This document shows positions 54,229-63,686 of a stretch of 64,000 bases of DNA, piece after piece. The notes beneath the pieces were generated by a model that ran no database searches, had not been told where the DNA came from, and was given only the letters and a program-made list of their open reading frames with translations. This stretch comes from Aminobacterium sp. MB27-C1 (lineage in GTDB: Bacteria; Synergistota; Synergistia; Synergistales; Aminobacteriaceae), in NCBI RefSeq assembly GCF_030908405.1, contig NZ_CP133089.1:1798001-1862000 (forward strand), given 5' to 3'. The position numbers and the translations under genes are program-made. How positions within the stretch are numbered: the first letter of the stretch is position 1; each line of letters opens with the position of its first letter.

Positions 54229-56346
54229 TCATTTGAGTAAATAATCAGGCTCCTCTGTACCTTTCATAAAAATAAGTATCGCCTGATCCACTTCTAACCA
54301 GTTTTTTTTCACATCTTCCATAGAAAGGGATAACGCCTCATTTTTTTCTAATCTTTCAGCTTCATATGCAATTTCATCTGCACCTACATTAAGAGCGGCA
54401 CCTCGCAACGTGTGAGCAACTCGAGAAATTTGCTGGCAATCTTCCTTATCTATAGCTTCTTTCAAAGACTTTTGAAGAGATGGAAGGTCTCTTCTGAACG
54501 ACTTTATTATTTCAACTAACAAATTCTGGTCATTTGCTAGCCGTTCAAGTAACCTTTCTTTATGAAAAACAATCTTATCCTTTTGTCTCAAGTTTTTTCT
54601 CAAAACAGAGGATAACTCATGAAGCATTACTGGTTTAGTAAGATACCCGTCCATAAGCCCATCACGTAGGCAACGCTCTCTTTCACTTGCCTGCGCATTA
54701 GCAGTCATCGCTATTATAGGAATTTTTCTATATGTCCCATCATCAAACCCCATTCGTATTCTCTGAGTTGTCTCTATGCCATCCATTTCTGGCATTTGAA
54801 TATCCATAAGTATTAAATCGTACGTTTTTTGGGAAAGAGCCTCAAGTGCTTCTTTTCCACTTTCTACTGCATCTGCATCACAGCCGATTTTATTTAAAAA
54901 ACCAACTGCAACTCTTCTGTTTGTTTCTGAATCCTCTACGACTAGAATTTTAAACCGCTTGTCTAGCGGTTGCATCGGTAATACTTCGTCCGTAAAATGC
55001 TCCTCTTCTGTTACAAATTCGACACTTCCATCTTCGACCTGCTCAAAAGGTATAGTAAACCAAAATACAGAGCCTTTTCCCACCCGGCTCTCTACTCCGA
55101 TCTCTCCTCCCATAAGCTCAATTAACTCTTTAGCAATTGCAAGCCCCAATCCCGTTCCTCCATATTTTCTGCTTGTAGAAGCATCAATCTGAGTAAAGGA
55201 ATGGAATAGCTTGGAAAATTGATTCTCTGGGATGCCAACGCCGGTATCTTCTATTCTGAAAGCAAGCTTATGTGTAAATCCATTGTCTTCTGGCAAAGAA
55301 ATACTAAGGGCAATATATCCTTTATGGGTAAATTTCAAAGCGTTACTGAGTAAGTTTGAAAGAACTTGACGAATACGACTCGGATCTCCTACACATATAG
55401 GAGGCACATCCTTATCTATAGACAAACGAAGATCGATACATTTTTGTTCCATAAGAGGCTGAATTCCCTTTAAGCTCTCTTTTACAAGTCTATTAACGCT
55501 GAAAGGAACTCGCTCCATCTCTATTTTTCCAGCCTCTATTTTCGAAAAATCAAGAATATCATTTATAAGATGAAGTAAACTCTCTGCTTCCTTAAAGATA
55601 ATACGTGTCATTTCTTGAGGCTCTTCAGCAAGATTTGAATCAAGTAAAAGACGTGCCATGCCAAGAATCGCATTCATTGGGGTTCGAATTTCGTGACTTA
55701 CATTTGCTAAAAAACGGTCTTTAGCGTGAACTGCCAATTCCAATTGCTGTTCAGACTGTTCCAGCTTAGCAACTTTTTGTTTAAGTTCTTCATTTAAATT
55801 TTGAATCAACCGATAATACTCAGCATCACGCAAGATACTTGCAGTGGAATTCAACGCTACCGTTAAGAACGCATATGATATATCTAAAATTTGAGATGGA
55901 TCCTCATCAAGAATTCCAATCAATAAGCCTAAAGAACGCCCTTGGCTCATGATCGTATGAAGCAATATATGTTCTTCATTTTGAGATGACGAAAGTATTA
56001 TGGGCCTGTTTCTGTCAATAGTCCATGCTATTGTATGATCTTCTATCAAAACCTCTTTTTCTCGCTCTATAAAGGGTAAAAATCTATCTGGATCACAATA
56101 ATAACAAGGAAAATCGAGACCATCTTCTGAAAAAAGATAAAAAGCCACTCCCTTAATTCGAATAAAAGAACGAACTCGAGCTGCAGTCTGTTCAAGAATA
56201 GTTTTAATATCAATAGAACGACTTAATCCCGATGTAAAACCAGCAGAACTAACAGCAGCCTCAAGCACCTGCTGAACAGTGTTTCTTTCACTGGTAAGAT
56301 CATTTATCTTCTTCTCTAAAGCTTTTATTTTGTCGTAGGGTGTCAT
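54229..56346 (-). CDS. Hybrid sensor histidine kinase with GAF, REC and HPt domains
   Basis: 705 residues, no membrane helix. GAF-like sensor (about 20-180), coiled coil, HisKA with H218 in [15 protein letters not shown], HATPase ([28 protein letters not shown]), REC with D515 in [11 protein letters not shown], and a C-terminal HPt ([25 protein letters not shown]; only the VAHTLRGAA core matters). A cytosolic multi-step phosphorelay protein. The GGDEF regulator is the likely final target. Confidence 0.93.
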   Translation of the reverse strand: MTPYDKIKALEKKINDLTSERNTVQQVLEAAVSSAGFTSGLSRSIDIKTILEQTAARVRSFIRIKGVAFYLFSEDGLDFPCYYCDPDRFLPFIEREKEVLIEDHTIAWTIDRNRPIILSSSQNEEHILLHTIMSQGRSLGLLIGILDEDPSQILDISYAFLTVALNSTASILRDAEYYRLIQNLNEELKQKVAKLEQSEQQLELAVHAKDRFLANVSHEIRTPMNAILGMARLLLDSNLAEEPQEMTRIIFKEAESLLHLINDILDFSKIEAGKIEMERVPFSVNRLVKESLKGIQPLMEQKCIDLRLSIDKDVPPICVGDPSRIRQVLSNLLSNALKFTHKGYIALSISLPEDNGFTHKLAFRIEDTGVGIPENQFSKLFHSFTQIDASTSRKYGGTGLGLAIAKELIELMGGEIGVESRVGKGSVFWFTIPFEQVEDGSVEFVTEEEHFTDEVLPMQPLDKRFKILVVEDSETNRRVAVGFLNKIGCDADAVESGKEALEALSQKTYDLILMDIQMPEMDGIETTQRIRMGFDDGTYRKIPIIAMTANAQASERERCLRDGLMDGYLTKPVMLHELSSVLRKNLRQKDKIVFHKERLLERLANDQNLLVEIIKSFRRDLPSLQKSLKEAIDKEDCQQISRVAHTLRGAALNVGADEIAYEAERLEKNEALSLSMEDVKKNWLEVDQAILIFMKGTEEPDYLLK

Positions 56347-56366
56347 TATTATTCCTTTCGTTTCCT

Positions 56367-57611
56367 TTACGCCACCAAAAATATTTTCATAATTTCTGCT
56401 ATTTGTCTCTCTCCTTGTACGAGAATGCTTTCAAGAGATCCTTGCGAAAGTTCTAGTTGCTCCCACACGTCATGAGAAGGCGCAGGAACAACAAAGTTAC
56501 CGCTTGTCCCAAGGCGAACTGCATTAGCCAAAACATCCGCAACACAAATGATAGAAGCCTCCTCTATATTCTCTGCTTCAAGAGGACGGTGATGACTTCC
56601 TACCAGTACACGTATAGGTTCTGGGATATTCCATTGTTGAAGCAACATTCGCCCTAAATCGGCATGGTCAAAGCCAAGATATTTCCTCTCTGTTTCCAGA
56701 AGAGGTATTTTTTTCGCCCTGGCCTCCCTTATGGCAAATGTCATATGCTGCGGCAGTTTTGTATACAAAACAACGCGTCCTATATCATGCAATAATCCTG
56801 CTAGAAAAAAACGCTCTTCAGATGGCACACGCTTCATATAAGCCAATAATCTAGAGAAAATTCCACACATTATAGAGTGCTTCCAAAAAGACTTCATATC
56901 AACAAGATCAGCTGGAATATGTTTAAAAACACTCATGGTAGAGATAGCAAGAGCAAGAGTGGTAAGTTCATTGGTTCCTACAATGGCAACAGCCCGAGAA
57001 ACAGATTGAATCGGAGAAGGGAAACCATAAAAAGAGCTGTTCACCAGCCGTAAAAGTCGAACTGTCAGACTGGGATCTGTACCAACAACTTTAGCTATAT
57101 GAATTGCCGAACTTACAGGAGAGTTAAGAACATCTCTAATTTTAAAATAGATATCGGGAAGAGAAAAAAGCCGAACCTGGCTTGTTAGTAATTCTTGTAG
57201 AGAAGGGCGAGACAAACTTAAATTATCGAAATCAAGGATAACTACTTCTGTCTTTTTTCCATATTCTTTTTCATACTCAGATGGGAAATCAAGTAAAGTA
57301 GATTCTCTGGACACACGTAAGTCAAAAAGCTCTCTCATCTCTGGTGTCCATAAATCTTCTTCAGGAAAATATGAACGGACTTCAAGCTCTGCCCTCTGTT
57401 GTTTTTCTTCTTCTACAACTCGCTTCAGAATAATTTCCTGATCGTCTACCCCATTGATATCTGCTTCGTTAACACCCCATATTTTAAACATCTTAATGTA
57501 TTTAGCTCGGAGAACCGTCCCTTGACCAAGAATAAAACGACCGTTAGGAGCATATACATCATCTTTGAGAACCATTCCCTCTTCGAGATTACCAATACTC
57601 ACGATCCCCAT
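56367..57611 (-). CDS. HDOD-domain signalling protein
   Basis: 414 residues. An N-terminal region (about 1-120) of unknown fold, beginning GIVSIGNLEEGMVLKDDVY, which resembles the start of HD-GYP-type proteins. The HDOD domain (about 135-340) includes RLLRLVNSSFYGF, AVAIVGTNELTTLAL and FLAGLLHDIGRVVL, a full HD pair. HDOD proteins act in signalling, often beside c-di-GMP enzymes. A TATAAT (minus strand, 57653-57648) overlaps the rarD stop and may start this operon. Confidence 0.87.
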   Translation of the reverse strand: MGIVSIGNLEEGMVLKDDVYAPNGRFILGQGTVLRAKYIKMFKIWGVNEADINGVDDQEIILKRVVEEEKQQRAELEVRSYFPEEDLWTPEMRELFDLRVSRESTLLDFPSEYEKEYGKKTEVVILDFDNLSLSRPSLQELLTSQVRLFSLPDIYFKIRDVLNSPVSSAIHIAKVVGTDPSLTVRLLRLVNSSFYGFPSPIQSVSRAVAIVGTNELTTLALAISTMSVFKHIPADLVDMKSFWKHSIMCGIFSRLLAYMKRVPSEERFFLAGLLHDIGRVVLYTKLPQHMTFAIREARAKKIPLLETERKYLGFDHADLGRMLLQQWNIPEPIRVLVGSHHRPLEAENIEEASIICVADVLANAVRLGTSGNFVVPAPSHDVWEQLELSQGSLESILVQGERQIAEIMKIFLVA

Positions 57612-57648
57612 AAAAAAACGCTCCTTTTCTCGTTCTCTTCAATTAATA

Positions 57649-58554
57649 TTATACAACACGTCGATTAGAACGTTGAATTTTCCTCCATTGTCTAACATTA
57701 TCGACTGTAAACATCACTAAAGCAATCCATACACAGATAAAAGTAATGAACTGAGGCATAGTAAAAGGTTCTTTGTAAAGGAAATACCCCAACAAAAACG
57801 ATAGTGTGGGAGGTATATATTGCATAATCCCCAAGAAGCTCAAAGGCAAACGACGCGCACCATAGGCAAAGCCAATAAGAGGTAAAGACGTTATAACGCC
57901 AGTCCCTATAAGCCATATATTCTGCATTGAAGTTTGACCTGCAAGAAAGGGAACATCAGAAAGATACACAAAAAGATAAAATGAAGCTGGCAGAATTAAA
58001 AACAAGGTTTCTATAAAAAGCCCCACCAAAGATTCCACTTCTGCTATTTTGCGTATTAAGCCATAAAAACCGAAGGTAAAGGCAAGACTCAAAGCAGCAA
58101 GAGGAACTACACCGATATGAATAATTTGATAGAGAATGGCAGCTGTTGCAAGAAAAATTGCCATCCATTGAAGACTCCCCAGTTTTTCTTTAAGGAAAAT
58201 TACTCCTAGAAATACGCTCACAAGAGGATTAACGTAATACCCCAAACTTGCTTCAATCACTCTATCAGAATTAACGGCCCAAATATAAACAAACCAATTT
58301 GCTCCAATCGTGAGTCCGCTTATCATAAGTAGCAAAATAAGTTTGGGAGATTTAAAGGTCTTGCGAACAGCTCCCCATTTCTTCTGCATTGTGATTATAA
58401 GCATAACAAAAAGAAGAGACCAGATAATACGATGACACAAAATCTGCAGGGGGGCCAAACCTTCCAACTGTTTCCAATAAATAGGGAGCAATCCCCAAGA
58501 TACAAGGGCTGCAAGTGCAGCTAAAAATCCCCGTTCAAAATCTATACGTCCCAT
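57649..58554 (-). CDS. rarD: RarD-type EamA/DMT transporter
   Basis: 301 residues, ten helices in two EamA repeats. The N-terminal LVSWGLLPIYWKQLEG and HRIIWSLLFV, and later GLTIGANWFVYIWAVNSDRVIEASLGYYVNPL (hallmark NWFVYIWAVN), are those of RarD. Function is not well defined; export of a metabolite is assumed. The ATG at 58554 has a GGGAG about 10 bases upstream; an earlier start at 58593 lacks one. Confidence 0.9.
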   Translation of the reverse strand: MGRIDFERGFLAALAALVSWGLLPIYWKQLEGLAPLQILCHRIIWSLLFVMLIITMQKKWGAVRKTFKSPKLILLLMISGLTIGANWFVYIWAVNSDRVIEASLGYYVNPLVSVFLGVIFLKEKLGSLQWMAIFLATAAILYQIIHIGVVPLAALSLAFTFGFYGLIRKIAEVESLVGLFIETLFLILPASFYLFVYLSDVPFLAGQTSMQNIWLIGTGVITSLPLIGFAYGARRLPLSFLGIMQYIPPTLSFLLGYFLYKEPFTMPQFITFICVWIALVMFTVDNVRQWRKIQRSNRRVV

Positions 58555-58604
58555 TCTATATTCACTCCCTGAACAGATATTATCTCTCATCACTTAGTTT
58601 TATC

Positions 58605-58613
58605 TGCTATACT
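58605..58613 (+). promoter_or_regulatory. Extended -10 promoter just before the radical SAM gene
   Basis: TGCTATACT (TATACT at 58608-58613). The A of the ATG is at 58623, ten bases after the hexamer, so the mRNA would have almost no leader. Confidence 0.5.
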
Positions 58614-58622
58614 CTCTTTGCA

Positions 58623-59912
58623 ATGGAAGACTATAGCAGACTTTTACATAATCTTCACGACAAAACTATTTTAGGAATTAATCCTCCAGTATTCGACTTT
58701 GCTTATTTCGATTTTTGGGCAAAGCCACTGGGGCTTTTGTATATTTTGGAAACCCTCCGCAGACAAGATAATTCAGTCTACCTCATTGACTGTATTTACG
58801 AAGGCCGTCAAACACCTAAAACATACGGCAGATACAAACCTCTGCGAAAACAGGTAAAGAAACCACTTCCTTATGCTCATATACCGAGAAAATACTACCA
58901 TTTTGGCATGACAAAAGAAGCTTTTATTCAGAGATTATCTCAAATCCCCACCCCTGATTTTATCTTTCTCACATCAGGAATGACATATTGGTATCCAGGA
59001 ATTCAATGGTGCTTGAAACACATAAAAGAGATATTTCCACATTCCCCTGTAATACTTGGAGGTATATACGCCCAGCTTTGTTCTGAACACGCGCACTCTC
59101 TTGGAGCAGATGGAGTTCAAACAAAACCACTCCATATTGAATGTTCTTATCCAGCCCTCGACCTATATGACAAGCCTGAATACGGAGTCCTTATGACATC
59201 GTGGGGCTGCCCATTACAGTGTAAATATTGCGCATCGAAAATACTCTGGCCCAAGTACTATCAACGACCGGCAGAAGAGATTATACAGGAGATTTCTTAT
59301 CAGGAAAGAATTCCTTCTGTTCATGATATGGCTTTTTACGACGATGCTCTTCTCATTAACAAAGAAGCTCATTTTTATCCGTTATGCAATGCCTTACGAC
59401 ATCATTTTCCTAACCTCCGTTTTCACACACCCAATGGGCTACACGTAAGAGAAATTGACGAAAAATGCGCAAAAATATTATTTGATACGGGATTTAAAAC
59501 TATACGCTTAAGTCTAGAAAGCACTGACCCTGTTATACAAAAAGCTAGTTCAGGGAAAGTTTCAGAGCATCAATACGTCAAAGCTGTAGAAAACCTACTC
59601 AGGGCAGGATATACTCATGAAGATATTGAAACATATATTCTCATAGGTTTACCTGGACAACATTTTGAAAGTGTTAAAAAAGCCATAGATTTTGTACATT
59701 CCTTTGGGGCTGTTGCTAAAACGGCGGAATTCTCTCCTATTCCTGGAACAGCAATGTTCGAGATCAGCGCCAAAGAGCATCCTGAATTACAAGACGAACC
59801 TCTTTATCAAAATAATACAGCCTACTGCGGATACATTTCTAAGGATATAACTCCAGAGGAGCTTCAAATATTAAAGGACATGGCCCATCGAACACCTCTA
59901 GAGAAAAAATAA
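58623..59912 (+). CDS. Radical SAM protein with B12-binding-like N domain
   Basis: 429 residues. The N part (about 1-180) is a Rossmann-type, B12-binding-like domain (VYLIDCIYEGRQ, VILGGIYAQLCSEHA) without the DxHxxG cobalt-ligand His. The 4Fe-4S motif is CPLQCKYC (C196, C200, C203). The partial TIM barrel follows to about 400. The reaction is unknown. No Shine-Dalgarno precedes the ATG, and the promoter abuts it, so translation is probably leaderless. An upstream frame to 58515 is not supported. The thiamine-binding protein gene lies 16 bases downstream. Confidence 0.85.
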   Translation: MEDYSRLLHNLHDKTILGINPPVFDFAYFDFWAKPLGLLYILETLRRQDNSVYLIDCIYEGRQTPKTYGRYKPLRKQVKKPLPYAHIPRKYYHFGMTKEAFIQRLSQIPTPDFIFLTSGMTYWYPGIQWCLKHIKEIFPHSPVILGGIYAQLCSEHAHSLGADGVQTKPLHIECSYPALDLYDKPEYGVLMTSWGCPLQCKYCASKILWPKYYQRPAEEIIQEISYQERIPSVHDMAFYDDALLINKEAHFYPLCNALRHHFPNLRFHTPNGLHVREIDEKCAKILFDTGFKTIRLSLESTDPVIQKASSGKVSEHQYVKAVENLLRAGYTHEDIETYILIGLPGQHFESVKKAIDFVHSFGAVAKTAEFSPIPGTAMFEISAKEHPELQDEPLYQNNTAYCGYISKDITPEELQILKDMAHRTPLEKK

Positions 59913-59928
59913 GAAAGAAGGTGAAATT

Positions 59929-60234
59929 ATGGGAAAAGTTATTGCAGAACTGGTAGTCGTTCCCTTGGGAACAGGAACCCCCAGCGTAAGTCATTATGTT
60001 GCTGATGTGGAAAAGGTTCTTGCTACATTTAACTTAAAACGCCTTTTGACGCCGATGGGAACTATTCTTGAAGGAGACCTTGATGAGGTACTCAAAGCCG
60101 TACGAGCTGTACATGAAATTCCTTTCAAAAATGGGGCATTACGAGTCTCTACATCATTAAAAATAGATGAACGTCGGGACAAAGAACTCACTATGGAAGG
60201 TAAAATACAATCAGTAGAAGAAAAGTTAAAATAA
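59929..60234 (+). CDS. MTH1187/YkoF-type thiamine-binding protein
   Basis: 101 residues. VIAELVVVPLGTGTPSVSHYVADVEKVL and LTPMGTILEGDLDEVLKAV (hallmarks VVPLGTGTPSVS and TPMGTILEG) match the MTH1187 family, ferredoxin-like tetramers that bind thiamine or related ligands. GAAGGTG precedes the ATG. It lies in a row with the radical SAM and DUF1576 genes. Confidence 0.88.
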   Translation: MGKVIAELVVVPLGTGTPSVSHYVADVEKVLATFNLKRLLTPMGTILEGDLDEVLKAVRAVHEIPFKNGALRVSTSLKIDERRDKELTMEGKIQSVEEKLK

Positions 60235-60299
60235 TCTCCCAAAAGGCAGAGGGAACATGGCTATACCCCCTGCTTTTTGCAGAAAGAGAGGAGAACACA

Positions 60300-61580
60300 T
60301 TGTTCAAATTCGTCAAGAAAAAAGAACCCTTGCAGCACATACGTTATGGCCCATACGTAGGAATGTGCATTTACTGCTTCCTGTTCATTGCTTTTGCTTT
60401 TATCACAACTTCCCCCAGCGACATATTCAAAGGCTTGCTTGCTATCATTCAAGATCCAGACTACCTCATAAGTGACTACATCGGTGTAGGGGGAATAGGC
60501 GCTGCCTTTTTTAACAGCGGTCTATTGACTTTATTCATGGTCGTTCTTCTTTTCTTGTCAGGCACCCAAATAACCGGAATTTCTATTGCTGCACTACTTA
60601 CTGTATCAGGTTTTGCCCTATTCGGGAAAAACATACTGAATGTATGGCCAATATTGGCAGGGGTGTACCTTTTCTCAAAACATCAAAAGGAACCTTTCTC
60701 TAGATATATTTACATAGCGCTTTTTGGAACAGCCTTGGCTCCCCTCGTGAGCCTTCTCTTATTTGGAGACTTGTTCTCAGCATTACCTATTCGTCTTATT
60801 GCAAGTATCTTAATAGGACTCTCCATAGGCATTATTCTCCCTCCTCTTTCCACTGCCTTTCTACGTTTTCACCAGGGGTACAACCTCTATAACGTAGGTT
60901 TTGTGGCAGGTGCTCTCGGAACAGTATATGTTTCTATTTTGCGCTCATATGGTCTTTTAGTTGAATCCCGAATTATATGGACTACTGGCAACAATCTTCT
61001 TTTTGGCAGCTTTCTCATCATACTTTTTTCAACGCTTATTATCTTTTCTTTCTTCTTACCCCGATGGAACAGAATAAAGTGGATTATGGGGTATAGTGGA
61101 AGAGCAGTTTCAGATTTTGTAATCCTAGAAGGATGGGGCTCCGCTCTTTTTAATATGGGCCTTATGGGGATAATAACAACTTTCTACATTATTGCTATCA
61201 GGGGAAATCTTAACGGCCCCACTATTGGGGGGATTCTTACAGTTGTAGGTTTTAGCGCTTTTGGGAAACACCCACGAAATACAATTCCCGTGCTTGCCGG
61301 AATTATTTTGGGTGCAGCAACGAAACATTGGAGCCTTGCTGAACCAGCTATACAACTTGCAGCTCTCTTTGGCACTACTCTTGCACCTATAAGCGGTGAA
61401 TTCGGATGGAAATACGGACTTCTTGCCGGTTTTGTTCATTCATCTGTCGTTTTAAATGTCGGTATACTCCATTCTGGATTTAACCTTTACAATAATGGCT
61501 TTTCAGGTGGACTAGTTGCCGCTGTGCTACTTCCATTAATCGAAACCTTTGCCGGAGGTGAAAATAAAAATGAAACATGA
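60300..61580 (+). CDS. DUF1576 multi-helix membrane protein with duplicated halves
   Basis: 426 residues and about twelve helices. Two homologous halves are visible: AAFFNSGL (68-75) and SALFNMGL (281-288); LLTVSGFALFGK (99-110) and ILTVVGFSAFGK (312-323); ALFGTALAP (140-148) and ALFGTTLAP (355-363); GYNLYNVGF (193-201) and GFNLYNNGF (393-401). Such duplication is typical of secondary transporters. The substrate is unknown. The TTG start has GAGAGGAG 6 bases upstream. It overlaps the next gene by 11 bases, and a PucR regulator follows. Confidence 0.8.
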   Translation: MFKFVKKKEPLQHIRYGPYVGMCIYCFLFIAFAFITTSPSDIFKGLLAIIQDPDYLISDYIGVGGIGAAFFNSGLLTLFMVVLLFLSGTQITGISIAALLTVSGFALFGKNILNVWPILAGVYLFSKHQKEPFSRYIYIALFGTALAPLVSLLLFGDLFSALPIRLIASILIGLSIGIILPPLSTAFLRFHQGYNLYNVGFVAGALGTVYVSILRSYGLLVESRIIWTTGNNLLFGSFLIILFSTLIIFSFFLPRWNRIKWIMGYSGRAVSDFVILEGWGSALFNMGLMGIITTFYIIAIRGNLNGPTIGGILTVVGFSAFGKHPRNTIPVLAGIILGAATKHWSLAEPAIQLAALFGTTLAPISGEFGWKYGLLAGFVHSSVVLNVGILHSGFNLYNNGFSGGLVAAVLLPLIETFAGGENKNET

Positions 61581-61923
61581 ACGGATACGAGTGACGAAGA
61601 TGGCAGGGGAACTGATTAACGATTTTCTTACCTTCCTAAAATGTGAAAAGATTCAACTGGATATTCAAGAAGATCCGGATGCTTTCAGAATTCACATTAC
61701 AGGAACATATCGTTACCTGCCAGATGAACGACTTGAGCGAGTAAAAAACTTGCTTTGCCAACCTCGGAACTACGAACTTGAGGAAATGTACTGGAGTCTA
61801 TCAGGAGAGAGCGATACAGATGCTGAACTTCATCTTGTAGGAATTATGACAGATGAGGTAACAATTGAAAGAGACGTAGAAAACAGGCTTTTATCAATAA
61901 ACTTGGTAAGAAAGAAATCGTAG
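61570..61923 (+). CDS. 117-aa soluble protein coupled to the DUF1576 gene
   Basis: Start ATG at 61570 with GGAGGTG 7-8 bases upstream, within the end of the DUF1576 gene. 117 residues, mixed alpha/beta, no membrane segment, one pair of Cys (C28-like FLKCEKI and NLLCQPR). Not recognised. The overlap implies co-translation, and so perhaps a cytoplasmic partner or regulator of the membrane protein. Confidence 0.7.
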   Translation: MKHERIRVTKMAGELINDFLTFLKCEKIQLDIQEDPDAFRIHITGTYRYLPDERLERVKNLLCQPRNYELEEMYWSLSGESDTDAELHLVGIMTDEVTIERDVENRLLSINLVRKKS

Positions 61924-62020
61924 GGAGATTAAGGGAAAAACTTACCTGGAAGAAAATATGATACTATGCTATTTCGTCTTTTAAAACTACTTGTTTTTAT
62001 GGAAAGAGGTGCTCCATAGA

Positions 62021-63622
62021 TTGTCTTTAACCGTAAGGGAAATATTATTTTTTCCTGAACTTAAGGGCGTTAAGGTTATTGCAGGAGAAAAAGGTCTCAA
62101 TAGAGTCGTCACAAAAGTTACTGTTATGGATGCGCCTGATATCCTAAATTGGCTTCATGGTGGTGAACTGCTGATCACCAGTGGTTACGTTATCCGTGAA
62201 AACCCACTAAAGTTAAAACAACTGATACAAGATATGAATAGCGTAAATGCTGCTGCTTTTGGAATAAAAGTACATCGTTTTCTCAATGAAATTCCTGCAG
62301 AAGTTATTCAAAAAGCAGATGAACTTGACTTTCCGCTACTTCATATACCTGTCCAATTCACTTTTTGCGATGTCTTTAACCCTATAATATCGAAACTATT
62401 TCACAAAGAAGTGGATAATCTGCGCTACTCAGAAACCATACATCGATCATTTTTTGATCTCATCGCCCACGGAGGTGGCGTAGAAGAGATTTTGTCTGCT
62501 CTTGGGTATTTTTTACAAACGGATATTGCGTTTCACGAGGTTTCAGCAGGCATAACGAATATTTTCTCCAAAGATGAAGGTTTCAAACAAAACGTTCTAA
62601 ACTCGTCATTATCGGAATTGCTTCGGATGTTTCCTAATGAAATTGTGGCATCGGAAGATAAAATATACGGATACATCTTACTCAACGCTGAAAAAGAAAA
62701 AATGAATTTTGATAATTATAAAGCTGCAATTGAAGACGCAAGGACAGCCCTTCTTCTCGCTATAAAGAAGAGAATTTCATCTCACGAAACAGAAAAACAA
62801 TATAAAAGTGTATTTGTTCATGACCTTCTTTTTCACAATGTCAAATATGCCCATGAAGTTTGGAATAGAGCTAAAATTTTTGGATGGGACTTTTTGGGCT
62901 TTGTTAAGGTAATAGCGTTTGATATTGATAATTTCAATACTCTTCTAGATACTAAAGGAGAAAGCAAACATGAATCGCTAAGAGAACGTATTTTCAGCAT
63001 TGCAATTGCTATGATGGAATCCAAATTTCCAAAGATTCCGTACGTTACAATGAGTGATTCTGTTGTTTTCTTATTATGCATTGGTGAAGACAAAAAAAGT
63101 TTTAATAAAGAGGAATTCTCTAAATTCCTCTCATCAATCCAAAAAAAGATAACAACCGAAAGCGGTACTACGGTCACCATAGGACTCGGGTCTATAAAAG
63201 AAAGTGTTTTTCAATGTCATGAAAGTTTTGAAGAAGCCCGCAGTGCTGTCCAATTTGCTCGTAGCATTTCCCAGAAGGATAAAATCCTTTTTTGGGAGGA
63301 TACTGGAATATACAGAGTACTTAATCCTATATATGACACTAATCCGGCAGTGGCATTCTATCAATCTCATTTAGGAAAACTTATCGATTATGATTTAAAA
63401 AACAAATCTTATCCCCTTTTACCAACGTTAAATTGTCTCGTAAAAAATAACTGGTCATTGAATAAGGCAGCACAGAAACTTCACATTCACTACAATACAA
63501 TGAAATATCGAGTTGACAAAATACATGAACTTATCGATCTCGACATCGACAATCATGAACAAAGGGTTAATATTCTTTTCTCTTTAATCATTTACTATAT
63601 GAACAATAACTTAAGTATATAA
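62021..63622 (+). CDS. PucR-family transcriptional regulator
   Basis: 533 residues. The N-terminal PucR domain starts SLTVREILFFPELKGVKVIAG and continues HGGELLITSGY; the GGDEF-like middle is degenerate; the C-terminal helix-turn-helix is NWSLNKAAQKLHIHYNTMKYRVDKI (about 485-510; hallmark HIHYNTMKYR). PucR proteins respond to purine or amino-acid metabolites. The TTG at 62021 follows AGAGGTG by about 10 bases and matches the family start; a longer frame to 61991 is not favoured. It probably controls the upstream DUF1576 genes. Confidence 0.87.
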   Translation: MSLTVREILFFPELKGVKVIAGEKGLNRVVTKVTVMDAPDILNWLHGGELLITSGYVIRENPLKLKQLIQDMNSVNAAAFGIKVHRFLNEIPAEVIQKADELDFPLLHIPVQFTFCDVFNPIISKLFHKEVDNLRYSETIHRSFFDLIAHGGGVEEILSALGYFLQTDIAFHEVSAGITNIFSKDEGFKQNVLNSSLSELLRMFPNEIVASEDKIYGYILLNAEKEKMNFDNYKAAIEDARTALLLAIKKRISSHETEKQYKSVFVHDLLFHNVKYAHEVWNRAKIFGWDFLGFVKVIAFDIDNFNTLLDTKGESKHESLRERIFSIAIAMMESKFPKIPYVTMSDSVVFLLCIGEDKKSFNKEEFSKFLSSIQKKITTESGTTVTIGLGSIKESVFQCHESFEEARSAVQFARSISQKDKILFWEDTGIYRVLNPIYDTNPAVAFYQSHLGKLIDYDLKNKSYPLLPTLNCLVKNNWSLNKAAQKLHIHYNTMKYRVDKIHELIDLDIDNHEQRVNILFSLIIYYMNNNLSI

Positions 63623-63641
63623 ATCGAAAATTTAATATTAC

Positions 63642-63683
63642 AAAGGCCTCCTTTATGGAACTTTTTCGAAGGAGGCCTTTAAA
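63642..63683. terminator. Bidirectional terminator
   Basis: AAAGGCCTCCTT (63642-63653) pairs with AAGGAGGCCTTT (63669-63680), between the PucR gene and the convergent membrane-protein gene. Confidence 0.8.
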
Positions 63684-63686
63684 CAT

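Noticed and set aside
60257-60475. 72-aa plus-strand frame ahead of the DUF1576 gene
   Set aside because: It overlaps the DUF1576 gene in another frame and lacks motifs; the TTG at 60300 with a GAGAGGAG site is better supported.
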